A DNA stretch of 64,000 nt from Bacteroidales bacterium (GTDB taxonomy: Bacteria > Bacteroidota > Bacteroidia > Bacteroidales > JAQUTK01). The first letter of the stretch is position 1; every line of letters starts with the position of its first letter. Shown here one piece after another: positions 1 through 9,699 of this stretch. The stretch is from NCBI GenBank assembly GCA_028709785.1, contig JAQUTK010000001.1:1-64000 (forward strand), written 5' to 3'. The position numbers and the translations under genes are program-made. A model generated the notes under the pieces. The model worked only from the letters and a program-made list of their open reading frames with translations. It had not been told where the DNA came from and searched no databases.

Positions 1-400
1 CAGTCATAAAGTCAAAGATGCGTTCGCTGACTACTGTGCCCAATGAGGTTGAAAAGGGTATCTTTTCATACTTGTCCAATACACGGCAACGGTAGAACTC
101 TCCCAGACGGGGGATGATCGCATTCATGAAATAGAGACTGAAGATAGAAAAAAGGGTGTTGAGGAACCCGGGCTTCACAGCGACTGCTTCGAGTTGCATC
201 TGCCAGCGATGGGCTCTGAATACGTTACTCATAAATCCGAAAAAGATGGAAAAAAGAATCCAACCTATCTTTACGTCGTGGGTGATAAGATGCCATATCT
301 GATTGAAATCGATATTCCTGTAAACCAACCAAAATACAACTACTCCTAAGAGTAAAGGGATGCCTATTTTTGATATTTTGCTGAGAAAACTCCTTATCAT
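1..400 (-). CDS. Lysylphosphatidylglycerol synthase TM-domain (UPF0104/YbhN-type) protein, 3' end outside window
   Basis: The reverse strand from the ATG at 400 reads MIRSFLSKISKIGIPLLLGV and stays open to the window edge (133 codons). It shows a first membrane helix near residues 11-24, a second near 45-60, and the family-typical stretch RLGEFYRC followed by VVSERIFDF. These are the Arg-x-Gly-Glu-x-x-Arg and x-x-Glu-Arg-x-x-Asp motifs of the LPG_synthase_TM/UPF0104 family. Members are polytopic inner-membrane proteins related to the flippase part of MprF; the substrate here is unknown. It diverges from rsmA, and the two promoters overlap around 457-473. The C-terminal part lies beyond the left edge. 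Confidence 0.8.
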   Translation of the reverse strand, partial: MIRSFLSKISKIGIPLLLGVVVFWLVYRNIDFNQIWHLITHDVKIGWILFSIFFGFMSNVFRAHRWQMQLEAVAVKPGFLNTLFSIFSLYFMNAIIPRLGEFYRCRVLDKYEKIPFSTSLGTVVSERIFDFMT

Positions 401-443
401 TGACTTATTATATGAAAGAAATCGTTATTTTTAGTCACTCTTT

Positions 444-473
444 TTGATACGAACGACAAATGTACTATTTTTG
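444..473 (+). promoter_or_regulatory. Bacteroidota -33/-7 promoter for rsmA
   Basis: TTG at 444-446, 19 bases, then TATTTTTG at 466-473, matching the TTG-N19-TAnnTTTG consensus of the Bacteroidota primary sigma factor. Predicted start about 480, leaving a roughly 40-base leader before the ATG at 521. A minus-strand TACATTTG (457-464) overlaps it and probably serves the divergent membrane protein. Confidence 0.6.
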
Positions 474-520
474 TCGGTCGGCAGAAAGTCTTCAGGTCGT
501 TTATTTGAAAAAAAGAGAGA

Positions 521-1330
521 ATGAGATACGTAAAACCCAAAAAATCATTAGGTCAGCACTTCCTGAAAGATCTGAACATTGCCGAAAAGATAGCTTCTAC
601 TGTGGATGGTTATTCATTACCCATCATTGAAGTGGGTCCCGGCACTGGAGTACTTACACAGTTTCTCCTGAAAAAGGAGAGGGAACTGAAGGTCGTCGAA
701 CTGGATGTGGAGTCTGTGAAGTACCTGAATGAGCATTTCCCGGAGTTGGCCGGACGGATCATCGCGGAGGATTTCTTGCATATTGATCTGCATACGATTT
801 TCCCGGGACAGTTTTGTCTGACGGGCAATTATCCTTATAACATATCAAGTCAGATCTTTTTCAAGATGCTGGATAATAAAGACAGTATCCCTTGCTGTAC
901 CGGTATGGTGCAGAAAGAGGTCGCTGAACGTATCTGCGGCAAACCGGGAAAGAAGACTTTTGGTATTCTCAGTGTGTTGATTCAGGCTTGGTACACAACG
1001 GAGTATCTGTTTACCGTAGAGCCTGAAGTGTTTAATCCTCCTCCAAAGGTGCGCTCAGCGGTCATACGAATGACACGCAATGAGGTGACCGAACTGGGGT
1101 GCGACGAGGTGCTCTTTAAGAGAGTGGTGAAGACGGGTTTTAATCAACGTAGAAAGACGCTCCGAAACTCATTGAAACCATTGCTGGGTGTCGGATGCGA
1201 GGTTTGCGTCGATCCGATCTTTGATAAACGTCCCGAACAGCTGTCGGTGCAGCAGTTTATCGAACTGACCAATATGGTGGAGAAATATGTGATTGTACAA
1301 CCGGACGAAAAGAGTGTAGAAAGGAGGTAG
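521..1330 (+). CDS. rsmA: 16S rRNA (adenine1518-N6/adenine1519-N6)-dimethyltransferase RsmA (KsgA)
   Basis: RsmA dimethylates two adjacent adenines in the 3' terminal hairpin of 16S rRNA during late 30S assembly, using S-adenosylmethionine. The 269-residue protein has the family N-terminus KKSLGQHFL (about 7-15), SAM-binding motif I EVGPGTG (about 37-43), the catalytic motif IV as NYPY (about 103-106, equivalent to N-L-P-Y) and FNPPPKVRS in the C-terminal part. Length is normal for the family. It is followed after 3 bases by corA, so the two are probably co-transcribed. Confidence 0.96.
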   Translation: MRYVKPKKSLGQHFLKDLNIAEKIASTVDGYSLPIIEVGPGTGVLTQFLLKKERELKVVELDVESVKYLNEHFPELAGRIIAEDFLHIDLHTIFPGQFCLTGNYPYNISSQIFFKMLDNKDSIPCCTGMVQKEVAERICGKPGKKTFGILSVLIQAWYTTEYLFTVEPEVFNPPPKVRSAVIRMTRNEVTELGCDEVLFKRVVKTGFNQRRKTLRNSLKPLLGVGCEVCVDPIFDKRPEQLSVQQFIELTNMVEKYVIVQPDEKSVERR

Positions 1331-1333
1331 CGG

Positions 1334-2272
1334 ATGTCAGGAATCAGATTGTTTTATCGCAAGGATGGGGCTACCAAGGTAAGCCGAAGCCTGGATTTTT
1401 TGAAGAAAACACCGACTGACTGTTTTCTGTGGATTGACTTGTGCGATGTGGATGAGGAGATTGAAGCACAGCTGGAGGATTTTCTGAAGATCTATATCCA
1501 GGAGGAAGAGGAGATGGTGGAGATCGAGATGTCTTCACGCTACATCGAAACGGGCGATACGCTGGTGGTCAACTCTAACTTCCTGACGGAGGACTATGTG
1601 CGCGAACCGGTCTCCTTTATCTTAAAGAATGATATTTTGATCTCGACCCGCAACAAGGAGCTTCCTTCTTTTCAGGAGACCGTCATGCGGCTCTCTACCA
1701 ATCAGCGGAACTTCCCAACCGGCTATCATGTGTTTCTCTCTTTGTTTGAGACACGGGTGGAGATTGACGCGGATATGATCGAAAAGATTACGCAGGAGAT
1801 CTCTTTGTTAAGTAATAGCATTTCGGATGCCGATGAGGATATGTTGATGGAAATCAAGAATATGCAGGAGCGTACGATGACCATTCGCGAAAATATTATT
1901 GACAAGCAAAGGGTGGTGTCGAGTATGCTCAGAAGTGAACGTATGCCCGCCGAACTGAAGCCCCGACTGACGATTCTGGTGAAAGACATCAATTCGCTGG
2001 TGGAGCATATCAAGTTTTGCTTCGACCGATTGGACTACTTGCAGGATACCTTCCTCGGTTTTGTAAACATTGAACAGAATAAGATTATCAAGATATTTAC
2101 CATTGTGTCGGTTATCTTTATGCCGCCGACATTGATCGCCAGTATGTATGGCATGAACTTTCGTTTCTTGCCTGAACTGGAATGGAGGTATGGCTATGTG
2201 TTTGCCATCTTCCTGATGATCGCTTCTTCCGGAGTGATCATCGCTTACTTCAAGAAGAAGAAGTTTTTGTGA
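1334..2272 (+). CDS. corA: CorA-family divalent metal ion transporter
   Basis: CorA proteins are homopentameric Mg2+ (or Co2+/Ni2+) channels of the inner membrane. This 312-residue protein has a long acidic, helix-rich cytoplasmic N-terminal domain, then two C-terminal membrane helices (about 252-270 and 285-305). The selectivity signature Tyr-Gly-Met-Asn-Phe sits at about 271-275, right after helix 1. The C-terminus is basic (KKKKF), as in the family. It starts 3 bases after rsmA stops and ends ahead of a strong hairpin. Substrate preference cannot be read from sequence. Confidence 0.93.
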   Translation: MSGIRLFYRKDGATKVSRSLDFLKKTPTDCFLWIDLCDVDEEIEAQLEDFLKIYIQEEEEMVEIEMSSRYIETGDTLVVNSNFLTEDYVREPVSFILKNDILISTRNKELPSFQETVMRLSTNQRNFPTGYHVFLSLFETRVEIDADMIEKITQEISLLSNSISDADEDMLMEIKNMQERTMTIRENIIDKQRVVSSMLRSERMPAELKPRLTILVKDINSLVEHIKFCFDRLDYLQDTFLGFVNIEQNKIIKIFTIVSVIFMPPTLIASMYGMNFRFLPELEWRYGYVFAIFLMIASSGVIIAYFKKKKFL

Positions 2273-2290
2273 TTCAGGCGACAGGTTAAA

Positions 2291-2328
2291 AAGAAGGAAG
2301 GCTTCCGTAATGGGAAGCCTTCCTTCTT
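2291..2328. terminator. Bidirectional terminator between corA and the GH123-type gene
   Basis: Perfect 16-bp stem (2291-2306 with 2313-2328), 6-base loop, followed by TTTT on the plus strand and preceded by AAA that gives a T-run on the minus strand. It lies between two convergent genes. Confidence 0.85.
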
Positions 2329-2339
2329 TTTGATTGCTA

Positions 2340-4157
2340 TCAGAGCTTATTCATCTCTTTGGTTGCTTTATTGACCATCTCATCGGCTTCTCCTGGAAGT
2401 AAGTCCCATTGGATGTAGTTCAGGATCTCTTCCAACCGTTTGAGGGCGTATTTGTCGCGTTTGTCTTCGGCCTCGGTCTTGAGCACTCTGTATTTTTCAT
2501 AGGCCTGAATGCCTTCGATGAGGCGCTCAAAACGAATCGAACTGCGGTATCCGGGATAGACCAGATAGGTGTCGCCTGCTGCCCATTGTCTGAAACGTGT
2601 GTCTTTGAGTGGCTCTGCCGTCCAACTGTTGTATGCCCAACGCAGGTAGCCGTCAAACTTTCCTTTCAGGGCAAACCAGCCGATAAATGCGGCTTCTGCG
2701 GGCGCGGAGAAGGTAAAGGTGTTGGGATATGCTTCGGCACAACAGGTGTAGTAGGTGCTGATCTTCTTTTCTGAGTCTCTTCTTTGTTTGACCTCTTCCG
2801 GAAACTTCTCGCCGGAGGTGATGCAATAATCATAGATGTCTTTTTCGATCTCAGGGTGGTAATTGCCCGCAAGCGATACTTTTAAGTCGGGTGCGACCTC
2901 TTTGACCAGCAGGATCACTTCGCGCATCTGCTCCATCGGACGCTCATCGACACCAATCGTGGTGATATCAAACCATCCTTTGGCTTTGAGATGGGCGGCA
3001 AACTCTTGAAGCATCGAGCCCCAGAAGGTGTTGTACTCTGAACGTCCGGGGGTAAGCGGCATCATCTTCATCGAGTTGGTCGCCTGATCGTAATACTGGA
3101 AAGAGAGACGCCAGGGGATCATAGAGTAGCAGTTGATCTGCTTGTCTATGCCGCAGCTCATCATGAACTCTACCCACTTGTCAAAGACGGTAAAGTCATA
3201 ATACCAGGTGCCGTCTGCTTTCTTCATCCATGTGACCATGGTGTTGAAGGGATCTTCTGTCTGTCCGTTCCATGGCATATAGGTTATGGAGGCCGTGATT
3301 ACTTTTTGTCCGGCGCGGGCCAGTTGTGTCATATAGGGACGCATGACTTTGAAGTGCTCTTCTGACCATGGCTCCACTCCATATACGCGTGCGACCGCGT
3401 AGGGGGTTTGCCATAAATCAAGATGGAATGACCACTCTTCGGGTTCGGGTAAGAGGTGGTCTTTGACAATCAACTGGAGGTTCAGCTTTTGATCTTTCTC
3501 TCCGGCAGTTTTGATGGTCACGGTTCCGCTGTAGGTTCCCGGATTGGCAGTAGGAGGCACCTGTATGGTGATCCATCCCGGTCGTGTGGTCTGTTTGTCG
3601 ATGTCGATGGTCTGAATCGGATCGATGACATCAGCCACCAGTGAAGAGTCCCAGGCGGTCTTGTCGGAACGGTCGCCGCAGCCTCCTTTTTTATCTTTGT
3701 TGAGTTCGTCGGTCCACACGTAACGTACATAGCCGGAAGTGATCTGTGTTGCCGCAGATATATAGCTGACCGGTATGGTGATCTTGCGTCTTTTTCTGCG
3801 GATGGTTTGTTTGGTTGTCTTCAGATCGCTGACGGTGTAGGTCACGTTTTTCATCTCTTTCAAGGCCCAAAGTACGAATTGTGCGTTGACACGCTCTCCT
3901 TGCCATGCGGTCAGAGTCAGCGTTTTTGCCTGCGTATCCTTCGGTGGGAGTGTCTGTGGGTAGCGGATATCTGTGGATCCCCACGAACTGTTGAGGCCAG
4001 ATTTATAACTGCTCCAGGCGGATGATGCTACTGACTGGGGCAGGGTAGGCTCGCTGTAGGGAGCCGATGGGTCTTTTATTTCCTGAGCGGCACTGTGAGT
4101 GAATCCTGTGCAAATAATGATCAGGAGGATGCTGAAGAGTTGTTTGTAATGTGTCAT
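2340..4157 (-). CDS. Secreted GH123-like glycoside hydrolase (DUF4091 region), putative beta-N-acetylgalactosaminidase
   Basis: GH123 enzymes release beta-linked N-acetylgalactosamine by substrate-assisted catalysis using an adjacent Asp-Glu pair. Here the pair appears as GVDERP at about residues 402-403. The N-terminal half has a beta-sandwich with WITIQVPPTANPGTYSG, typical of the GH123 N-terminal domain, followed by a (beta/alpha)8-like region. I start at 4157 (MTHYKQLFS), which gives a clean signal peptide ending near HSAAQ and 605 residues. A TACCTTTG promoter at 4190-4197 lies upstream, whereas a longer in-frame start at 4322 would overlap the divergent gene. No SusC/SusD pair is adjacent. 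Substrate is inferred from family only. Confidence 0.82.
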   Translation of the reverse strand: MTHYKQLFSILLIIICTGFTHSAAQEIKDPSAPYSEPTLPQSVASSAWSSYKSGLNSSWGSTDIRYPQTLPPKDTQAKTLTLTAWQGERVNAQFVLWALKEMKNVTYTVSDLKTTKQTIRRKRRKITIPVSYISAATQITSGYVRYVWTDELNKDKKGGCGDRSDKTAWDSSLVADVIDPIQTIDIDKQTTRPGWITIQVPPTANPGTYSGTVTIKTAGEKDQKLNLQLIVKDHLLPEPEEWSFHLDLWQTPYAVARVYGVEPWSEEHFKVMRPYMTQLARAGQKVITASITYMPWNGQTEDPFNTMVTWMKKADGTWYYDFTVFDKWVEFMMSCGIDKQINCYSMIPWRLSFQYYDQATNSMKMMPLTPGRSEYNTFWGSMLQEFAAHLKAKGWFDITTIGVDERPMEQMREVILLVKEVAPDLKVSLAGNYHPEIEKDIYDYCITSGEKFPEEVKQRRDSEKKISTYYTCCAEAYPNTFTFSAPAEAAFIGWFALKGKFDGYLRWAYNSWTAEPLKDTRFRQWAAGDTYLVYPGYRSSIRFERLIEGIQAYEKYRVLKTEAEDKRDKYALKRLEEILNYIQWDLLPGEADEMVNKATKEMNKL

Positions 4158-4189
4158 ACCATACGGATGATTTAGCGGTATTATTTGTT

Positions 4190-4220
4190 CAAAGGTAATG
4201 CTTTTGTCTGATTCAACCAA
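4190..4220 (-). promoter_or_regulatory. -33/-7 promoter for the GH123-type gene
   Basis: On the minus strand TTG (4218-4220), 20 bases, TACCTTTG (4190-4197). It supports the internal start at 4157. Confidence 0.55.
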
Positions 4221-4241
4221 GTTCTCTACTGTAAAGCGACC

Positions 4242-4268
4242 TTGTCGGCGTTTATTTTTGTAATTTTG
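4242..4268 (+). promoter_or_regulatory. -33/-7 promoter for the MFS transporter
   Basis: TTG (4242-4244) and TAATTTTG (4261-4268) with 16-base spacing, a little short. Predicted transcription start about 4275, which rules out a start codon at 4242. Confidence 0.5.
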
Positions 4269-4310
4269 CAGCCAATTAATAGGTTGATGATGATGAGTAA
4301 GGAGCGCGAA

Positions 4311-5507
4311 ATGATAGTTCAAAAGGATAAGCTTTGGACGACAAACTTTATCTGTTGTAGTGTGGCAAACTTTCTGATGTTTTTTTCTTTTTATCTGTTA
4401 CTTCCTACACTCCCTTTTTATCTCACCGAACATTTTCACTGTTCTACTTCGCTGATCGGTCTGGTGCTTTCTTCGTATATGATCGCTGCACTACTGATAC
4501 GCCCTTTCTCGGGCTATATGGTCGATATGTTTGCCCGCAAACCGCTTTATATGTTTGCTCAGTTTATTTTCATCGGCGTATATATCGGTTATCCTTTGGC
4601 TGCTACCGTACTTTCGTTTATTATCATTCGTTCGATTCATGGACTGGCGTTTGGTTCTTCTTCTGTGGCTAGCAATACCTTGGTGATTGATATCATGCCT
4701 TCTTCGCGAAGGGGAGAGGGATTGGGCTATTTTGGTTTGTCTAATAATCTCGCGATGGCCTTTGGTCCGATGACCGGACTGTTTATGCACGACTATATGA
4801 GTTTTGATCTGATCTTCTTGACGGCTTTGCTCTGTTGTATCTGTGCAATGGGATTCACTTCGCTGATCAAGGCTCCCGTCAAACCTCCGGTTGCACGCGC
4901 TCCGCTTTCGTTGGATCGACTGCTGATGATTGCCGGCATTCCCGCCGGTATCAGTTTGCTGCTGCTTGCTATCCCGTATGGAATGACCACCTCTTATGTG
5001 GCCATGTATGGAAAAGAGCTTGGGGTAACAGCCGGTTCAGGTCTGTTTTTCTCGTTGATGGCGGTGGGACTGATGATCTCGCGTCTTCTCTCGGGAAAGA
5101 TGGTGGATAAAGGTTTTCTGACAAAAATGATCAGTGTGGGTATGGTGCAGACTGTGGTGGCTTTCCTGCTGTTGGGAGGTCTTGAATATATCGCTGTTCC
5201 GCTGCTTGTAAAAGGTCTTTACTATCTGATCGCATTCTTCATCGGGTTTAGCTTCGGACTGATGTTCCCGGCATACAACTCGCTGTTTGTCAATCTGGCA
5301 CCTAATTGCAAACGGGGAACGGCCAGTTCGACTTATCTGACTTCCTGGGATATCGGGATTGGTATCGGCTTGTTGATGGGAGGACGCATTGGTGATACAG
5401 GTAGTTTCTCTTTCGCTTTTCTGATCGGAAGCCTTTTATGCCTGCTCTCTTTCCTCTATTTTGTCGTGTATGTAGCACCTCACTTCCATCGTCACAAACT
5501 ACGCTAA
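4311..5507 (+). CDS. Major facilitator superfamily transporter (drug/metabolite exporter type)
   Basis: Polytopic inner-membrane protein of 398 residues with about 12 hydrophobic helices and the loop 2-3 MFS motif A as SGYMVDMFARKPLY. The N-terminus LWTTNFICCSVANFLMFFSFYLLLPTLPFYL resembles the Bacteroidales exporter group rather than sugar symporters. I prefer the ATG at 4311 because AAGGAG sits at 4298-4303, 7 bases ahead; ATGs at 4287, 4290 and 4293 are also downstream of the promoter and possible. The substrate is unknown. It is transcribed divergently from the GH123-type gene. Confidence 0.85.
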   Translation: MIVQKDKLWTTNFICCSVANFLMFFSFYLLLPTLPFYLTEHFHCSTSLIGLVLSSYMIAALLIRPFSGYMVDMFARKPLYMFAQFIFIGVYIGYPLAATVLSFIIIRSIHGLAFGSSSVASNTLVIDIMPSSRRGEGLGYFGLSNNLAMAFGPMTGLFMHDYMSFDLIFLTALLCCICAMGFTSLIKAPVKPPVARAPLSLDRLLMIAGIPAGISLLLLAIPYGMTTSYVAMYGKELGVTAGSGLFFSLMAVGLMISRLLSGKMVDKGFLTKMISVGMVQTVVAFLLLGGLEYIAVPLLVKGLYYLIAFFIGFSFGLMFPAYNSLFVNLAPNCKRGTASSTYLTSWDIGIGIGLLMGGRIGDTGSFSFAFLIGSLLCLLSFLYFVVYVAPHFHRHKLR

Positions 5508-5525
5508 GCAATTGGTAAAAGCAGA

Positions 5526-5560
5526 ACGGGAGTAAAATGCTTTCGCATCACTACTCCCGT
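5526..5560. terminator. Weak hairpin between convergent genes
   Basis: 8-bp outer stem (5526-5533 with 5553-5560) enclosing a small ATGC/GCAT stem. There is no clear T-run, so terminator function is tentative. Confidence 0.35.
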
Positions 5561-5581
5561 CTCCATATCTGTCTGAGATGA

Positions 5582-6433
5582 TTAATCTTCAGAGGTCTCT
5601 TCTTTCACTTCTTTAGCTTCTTTCGGTGCCGCTTTCTTTCGGGTAGCTTTGGCCTTAACCGGCTTTTCTACTGTGATACCTGCCAACTCCTGATCGACCA
5701 AAATGCGACCGCAGTACTCGCAAACAATGATTTTCTTGTTTGAACGGATATCCAACTGACGCTGTGGAGGAATGTTGTTGAAGCAACCACCACAAGCCGC
5801 ACGCTGTACAGTTACAACAGCCAGTCCGTTGCGCGCGTTTTTACGGATACGTTTGAACGCGCTGAGAAGACGTGGCTCAATCAGGGTCTCCACCTTCTTT
5901 GCCTCTTCACGAAGTTTCTCTTCTTTCTGACGAGTCTCTTCGATGATGGTCTCCAACTCACTGTGTTTGTGCTCGTGGTCGGCGGTCTTGTCAGCCAACA
6001 ACTCTTCCGAAGATGTGATTTCAATCAGCAGTGTCTCTGCGTCAGCTTGTGCATCACGGATCTTCTTCTGGCACAATTCTACTTCCAAAGACTGAAACTC
6101 GATCTCCTTTGAGAGGTAATCAAACTCACGGTTGTTGCGAACAGAATCTTGTTGTGCTTTGTATTTATCGACTAATGCTTGTGCTGTACTGATCTCTATC
6201 TTGCGTTGCGCGATAGCGGTATCAATCGCTTTCTGCTCTAGTCTGAAATTTTCAATACGGGTACGAATACCTGCAATCTCATCTTCCAGATCTTGTACTT
6301 CCAACGGAAGCTCGCCTCTGAGAAGCTTGATTTCATCAATGGTTGAGTTAATTGTCTGTAGCTTGTACAGCGCTTTCAACTTTTCTTCTACAGATAGCTC
6401 TTTTGGGTCTGCAGCCTTTTTCTCTTTAGCCAT
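5582..6433 (-). CDS. C4 zinc-ribbon, coiled-coil protein (DUF164 family)
   Basis: The 283-residue protein consists of a long predicted coiled coil (about residues 15-195, rich in E, K, Q, L) followed by a zinc ribbon with CGGC (about 213-216) and CEYC (about 238-241), then a Lys/Ala/Glu-rich tail. This is the architecture of the DUF164/zf-RING_7 family, proposed to bind nucleic acid; no precise role is established. It starts 3 bases after the Nif3-like gene, a pairing conserved across many bacteria. It is the last gene of the 11.2-5.6 kb minus-strand run. Confidence 0.88.
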   Translation of the reverse strand: MAKEKKAADPKELSVEEKLKALYKLQTINSTIDEIKLLRGELPLEVQDLEDEIAGIRTRIENFRLEQKAIDTAIAQRKIEISTAQALVDKYKAQQDSVRNNREFDYLSKEIEFQSLEVELCQKKIRDAQADAETLLIEITSSEELLADKTADHEHKHSELETIIEETRQKEEKLREEAKKVETLIEPRLLSAFKRIRKNARNGLAVVTVQRAACGGCFNNIPPQRQLDIRSNKKIIVCEYCGRILVDQELAGITVEKPVKAKATRKKAAPKEAKEVKEETSED

Positions 6434-6436
6434 ATA

Positions 6437-7225
6437 TTACAAATAGTTTATCGGATTTGTATTCACCTTAGTCAATTGGACGGCAAATGTACTTCTTTTT
6501 TTTCTAATAATATCACAAATAAGTTCTTTTGTGAATTGCTCGGATTCATAATGTCCAAAATCTGCGAGCAGGATCTTATTTTCAGCAGTGAAATAGTTGT
6601 GATACTTCAAATCTGCTGTTAAGTAAACATCTGCTTTACAAGATAATGCATCGGGGATAAGAAATGCCCCTGAACCTCCACAAAGAGCTACTTTCCGGAT
6701 CTTACGACCTGTAAAAGCAGTGTGTTTGATGCAGCCGGTGTGAAACAACGCTTTGATGCGAAGGAGGAATGATTCTTCCTCTTCTTCGTGTTCCAATAGT
6801 CCTACTTTCCCCGATCCGTATGCTATGCCGTCGCTTACTCCTTCCGAACGAAGGAAGGTGGTCTCCCTGAGTCCGATAAGCGATGCGATACGGTCGTTTA
6901 CTCCATTGGGGGCGTTGTCCAGATTGGTATGCGCGGCATAGATGGAGATCTTGTGCTTGACGGCCAATAGCAACGAACGTTCCACTTCTGTTGCTCCGGT
7001 GAGCGATTTGATCCCTTCAAACAGGAGGGGATGATGGGAGATGATCAGATTGAAATCGCCTGCGATGGCTTCATGGACTACTTCTTCTGTTACATCCAAA
7101 CAGATCAACACCCCTCTGACTGTGTCGGAAGTGTCGGCAACTTGCCATCCGGAGTTGTCGTAACTTTCTTGCAGTAGGAGCGGTGCTACTGTTTCGAGTG
7201 CTTCTATGATCTCACGAACGGTCAT
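6437..7225 (-). CDS. Nif3-like dinuclear metal-centre protein (YbgI/YqfO family)
   Basis: Nif3/YbgI proteins form hexameric toroids with a dinuclear metal site; the physiological reaction is not settled, although annotations use GTP cyclohydrolase I type 2. The 262-residue protein shows the metal-binding SHHPLLF (about 59-65), AHTNLDNAPNGVND (about 97-110) and the C-terminal GHYESEQF (about 225), all family signatures. It lacks the middle PII-like insertion of the longer YqfO form. It begins 1 base after aspS ends and is followed closely by the zinc-ribbon gene, so co-expression is likely. Confidence 0.92.
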   Translation of the reverse strand: MTVREIIEALETVAPLLLQESYDNSGWQVADTSDTVRGVLICLDVTEEVVHEAIAGDFNLIISHHPLLFEGIKSLTGATEVERSLLLAVKHKISIYAAHTNLDNAPNGVNDRIASLIGLRETTFLRSEGVSDGIAYGSGKVGLLEHEEEEESFLLRIKALFHTGCIKHTAFTGRKIRKVALCGGSGAFLIPDALSCKADVYLTADLKYHNYFTAENKILLADFGHYESEQFTKELICDIIRKKRSTFAVQLTKVNTNPINYL

Positions 7226-7226
7226 C

Positions 7227-8993
7227 TTATTTCTTTACCGGTAGGGGTTTGAGCGTCAAAAATAGTTCTTCCAACTGTTCGTCGTCGATTCTGGATGGAG
7301 CGTCATTCATCACATCGCGTCCGGAATTGTTTTTTGGGAAAGCGATGCAGTCGCGTATGGAATCGAGTCCGGCAAACAGGGATACCAGTCGGTCCAAACC
7401 GAAGGCCAGTCCGCCGTGAGGAGGTGCTCCATATTTGAAAGCATTCATCAGGAAGCCAAACTGTGCCTGTGCTTTTTCTTCTGTAAAGCCCAGGATTTGA
7501 AACATCCTGTTTTGCAGTTCACTGTCGTGGATACGGATCGAACCGCCTCCCACTTCCACACCGTTGATTACCATGTCGTAGGCGTTGGCGCGAACGGCAC
7601 CCGGATGGCTGTCCAACAACGGAATATCTTCCGGTTTGGGAGCCGTGAACGGATGGTGCATCGCAAAGAAACGCTGACTCTCTTCGTCCCACTCCAGGAG
7701 AGGGAAGTCAACTACCCACAGGCAGCTGAAGTTGTTCTTGTCGCGTAATCCCAATTGAGATCCCATCTCCAGTCGAAGTTCACCAAGCGCCTTTTGCGTC
7801 TTGCTTGTATCGCCACTTAAGATCAACAACAGGTCTCCGGGTTTCGCTCCGCATCTGTCGGCCCAGCTCTTCAGATCTTCGGGTGTATAAAACTTATCAA
7901 TGGACGATTTGAGTGTGCCGTCTTGTTCCATGCGTACATAGACCATTCCTTTGGCTCCAATCTGCGGACGTTTTACAAAGTCTGTCAATGCATCCAACTG
8001 TTTGCGGGTATAGCTTGCGCATCCTTCTGCACAGATGGCTCCGATATATTCCGCACTATTGAATACAGCAAATTCTTTTCCTTTGGCAATGTCGGTCAGT
8101 TCGACAAAACGCATTCCGAAGCGGGTATCAGGCTTGTCGCTGCCATAATATTTCATGGCATCGTGCCACGACATACGAGGCAATGGCTCTTTCATGTCGA
8201 TGCCTTTGAGTTGTTTGAAGAGATGCTTGGCAAGTCCTTCGAAGGTGTTAAGCACATCTTCTTGTTCCACAAACGACATTTCGCAGTCAATCTGCGTAAA
8301 CTCAGGCTGGCGATCGGCGCGGAGGTCTTCGTCGCGGAAGCATTTTACAATCTGAAAATAACGGTCAAAACCGGAAACCATCAATAACTGTTTGAACATC
8401 TGAGGGGATTGTGGCAGTGCGTAAAACTCGCCCGGATTCATTCGTGAAGGAACGACGAAGTCGCGTGCTCCTTCCGGAGTTGACTTGATCATCATCGGAG
8501 TCTCTACTTCCAGAAAATCAAGTTTGTCCAGAAAACTTCTGGTTTCGATGGTCATCTTGTGGCGAAGCTCCAGATTCTTGCGTACCGCATTGCGGCGCAA
8601 ATCCAGATATCTGTATTTCATGCGGATATCATCGCCGCCGTCACTCTCATCCTCGATAGTAAATGGAGGCACTTCTGAGCTGTTGAGCACATCAAAAGAA
8701 GAAACAATAATTTCTATATCGCCGGTAGGAAGTTCTTTGTTCTTGCTGAATCGTTCTTTGACCTCTCCGGTCGCTCTTATGACAAATTCACGGCCCAACT
8801 TATTGGCTTTCTCGCATAGTGCAGCATCATCCGTTTCCTGGTTAAAGACAAGTTGAGTAATGCCATATCGGTCGCGCAGGTCGATAAAGGTCATGCCACC
8901 CATTTTGCGTGAACGTTGCACCCATCCGCTCAGCGTGACATTTTGATCTACATTGGAGGAACGAAGTTCTCCACACGTATGTGTTCTGTACAT
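7227..8993 (-). CDS. aspS: Aspartate--tRNA ligase (bacterial type)
   Basis: AspRS charges tRNA-Asp with aspartate. The 588-residue length, the N-terminal OB-fold anticodon domain (about 1-110), class II motif 2 [18 protein letters not shown] (about 218-235), a GAD insertion (about 290-420) and motif 3 GLAFGLDRL (about 528-536) identify the long bacterial form. It follows the PorT-like gene by 27 bases on the same strand and overlaps the Nif3-like gene closely, so it probably shares a transcript with its upstream envelope genes. Confidence 0.97.
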   Translation of the reverse strand: MYRTHTCGELRSSNVDQNVTLSGWVQRSRKMGGMTFIDLRDRYGITQLVFNQETDDAALCEKANKLGREFVIRATGEVKERFSKNKELPTGDIEIIVSSFDVLNSSEVPPFTIEDESDGGDDIRMKYRYLDLRRNAVRKNLELRHKMTIETRSFLDKLDFLEVETPMMIKSTPEGARDFVVPSRMNPGEFYALPQSPQMFKQLLMVSGFDRYFQIVKCFRDEDLRADRQPEFTQIDCEMSFVEQEDVLNTFEGLAKHLFKQLKGIDMKEPLPRMSWHDAMKYYGSDKPDTRFGMRFVELTDIAKGKEFAVFNSAEYIGAICAEGCASYTRKQLDALTDFVKRPQIGAKGMVYVRMEQDGTLKSSIDKFYTPEDLKSWADRCGAKPGDLLLILSGDTSKTQKALGELRLEMGSQLGLRDKNNFSCLWVVDFPLLEWDEESQRFFAMHHPFTAPKPEDIPLLDSHPGAVRANAYDMVINGVEVGGGSIRIHDSELQNRMFQILGFTEEKAQAQFGFLMNAFKYGAPPHGGLAFGLDRLVSLFAGLDSIRDCIAFPKNNSGRDVMNDAPSRIDDEQLEELFLTLKPLPVKK

Positions 8994-9020
8994 ATTATTG
9001 TGCTTTTATATTTTTGAATA

Positions 9021-9698
9021 TTATTTCTTTTTTGTCAAAGGAACCAGATAGACTAGGTTGATGGAGATGGTCTGCATGCTTGCTGCATTAAAGTACGTGG
9101 TACTGCTCGTCTGAAAGAAATCTCCCAATCCATAATAATACCTTCCTTCCAGTCCAAACTGTCCGATACCGGTGCCAAATTCGAAACCTGCACCGATACA
9201 GAGGCCGTAATCAAACTTTTGTTCTGTCTTTTTACCGTATTGCTCTATGAAGGGGAGCGATTTTGTGGCTATGGCTGTTGCCGGATCAAAATTGTAGGTT
9301 TCTGTTTCGCTAAGGAAATATCCAACCTTTGGTCCCGCGTTGATAAACCCTTTTGTCTTGTCTCCGAAATACATGTGCGTAAGAAAAGGTAGTTCGATAT
9401 AGCTCATCCGGCGGGAGTATTCATACTGTGGCGTTTTCTCCATTGCTTCTTTCCATCCCCGTATCGAGTAATTTAGTTCGGCCTGTATCCCGAAACTCTT
9501 TTCAGATATATATCGCATAACGACTCCTCCGTTGTATCCCTGCAGCATCCCTTGTTTTACCTTTGGGTTCAGGGTAACTGAAGAAAGTGTAACTCCATGA
9601 GAGGTACCCAACCAAAATTGAGGCTTGAATCTCTCTTTCGCTTCTGTTCCTGTAGTTACAAAGAGGATCATCAAAACATATAAAAAGGCTCTCTTCAT
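9021..9698 (-). CDS. PorT-like outer-membrane beta-barrel protein
   Basis: A signal peptide (MKRAFLYVLMILFVTTGTEA) is followed by alternating aromatic/polar strands with FGIQAELNYSI, RMSYIELPFLTHMYF and the closing FGLEGRYYYGLGD, the pattern of the OMP_b-brl_2/PorT-like family. PorT itself is a T9SS accessory barrel, but many relatives have no known role, so T9SS function is only a possibility. The 225-residue start at 9698 lies 1 base from the upstream stop; a start at 9716 would overlap it. It pairs with the LysM/periplasmic-binding gene. Confidence 0.8.
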   Translation of the reverse strand: MKRAFLYVLMILFVTTGTEAKERFKPQFWLGTSHGVTLSSVTLNPKVKQGMLQGYNGGVVMRYISEKSFGIQAELNYSIRGWKEAMEKTPQYEYSRRMSYIELPFLTHMYFGDKTKGFINAGPKVGYFLSETETYNFDPATAIATKSLPFIEQYGKKTEQKFDYGLCIGAGFEFGTGIGQFGLEGRYYYGLGDFFQTSSTTYFNAASMQTISINLVYLVPLTKKK

Positions 9699-9699
9699 C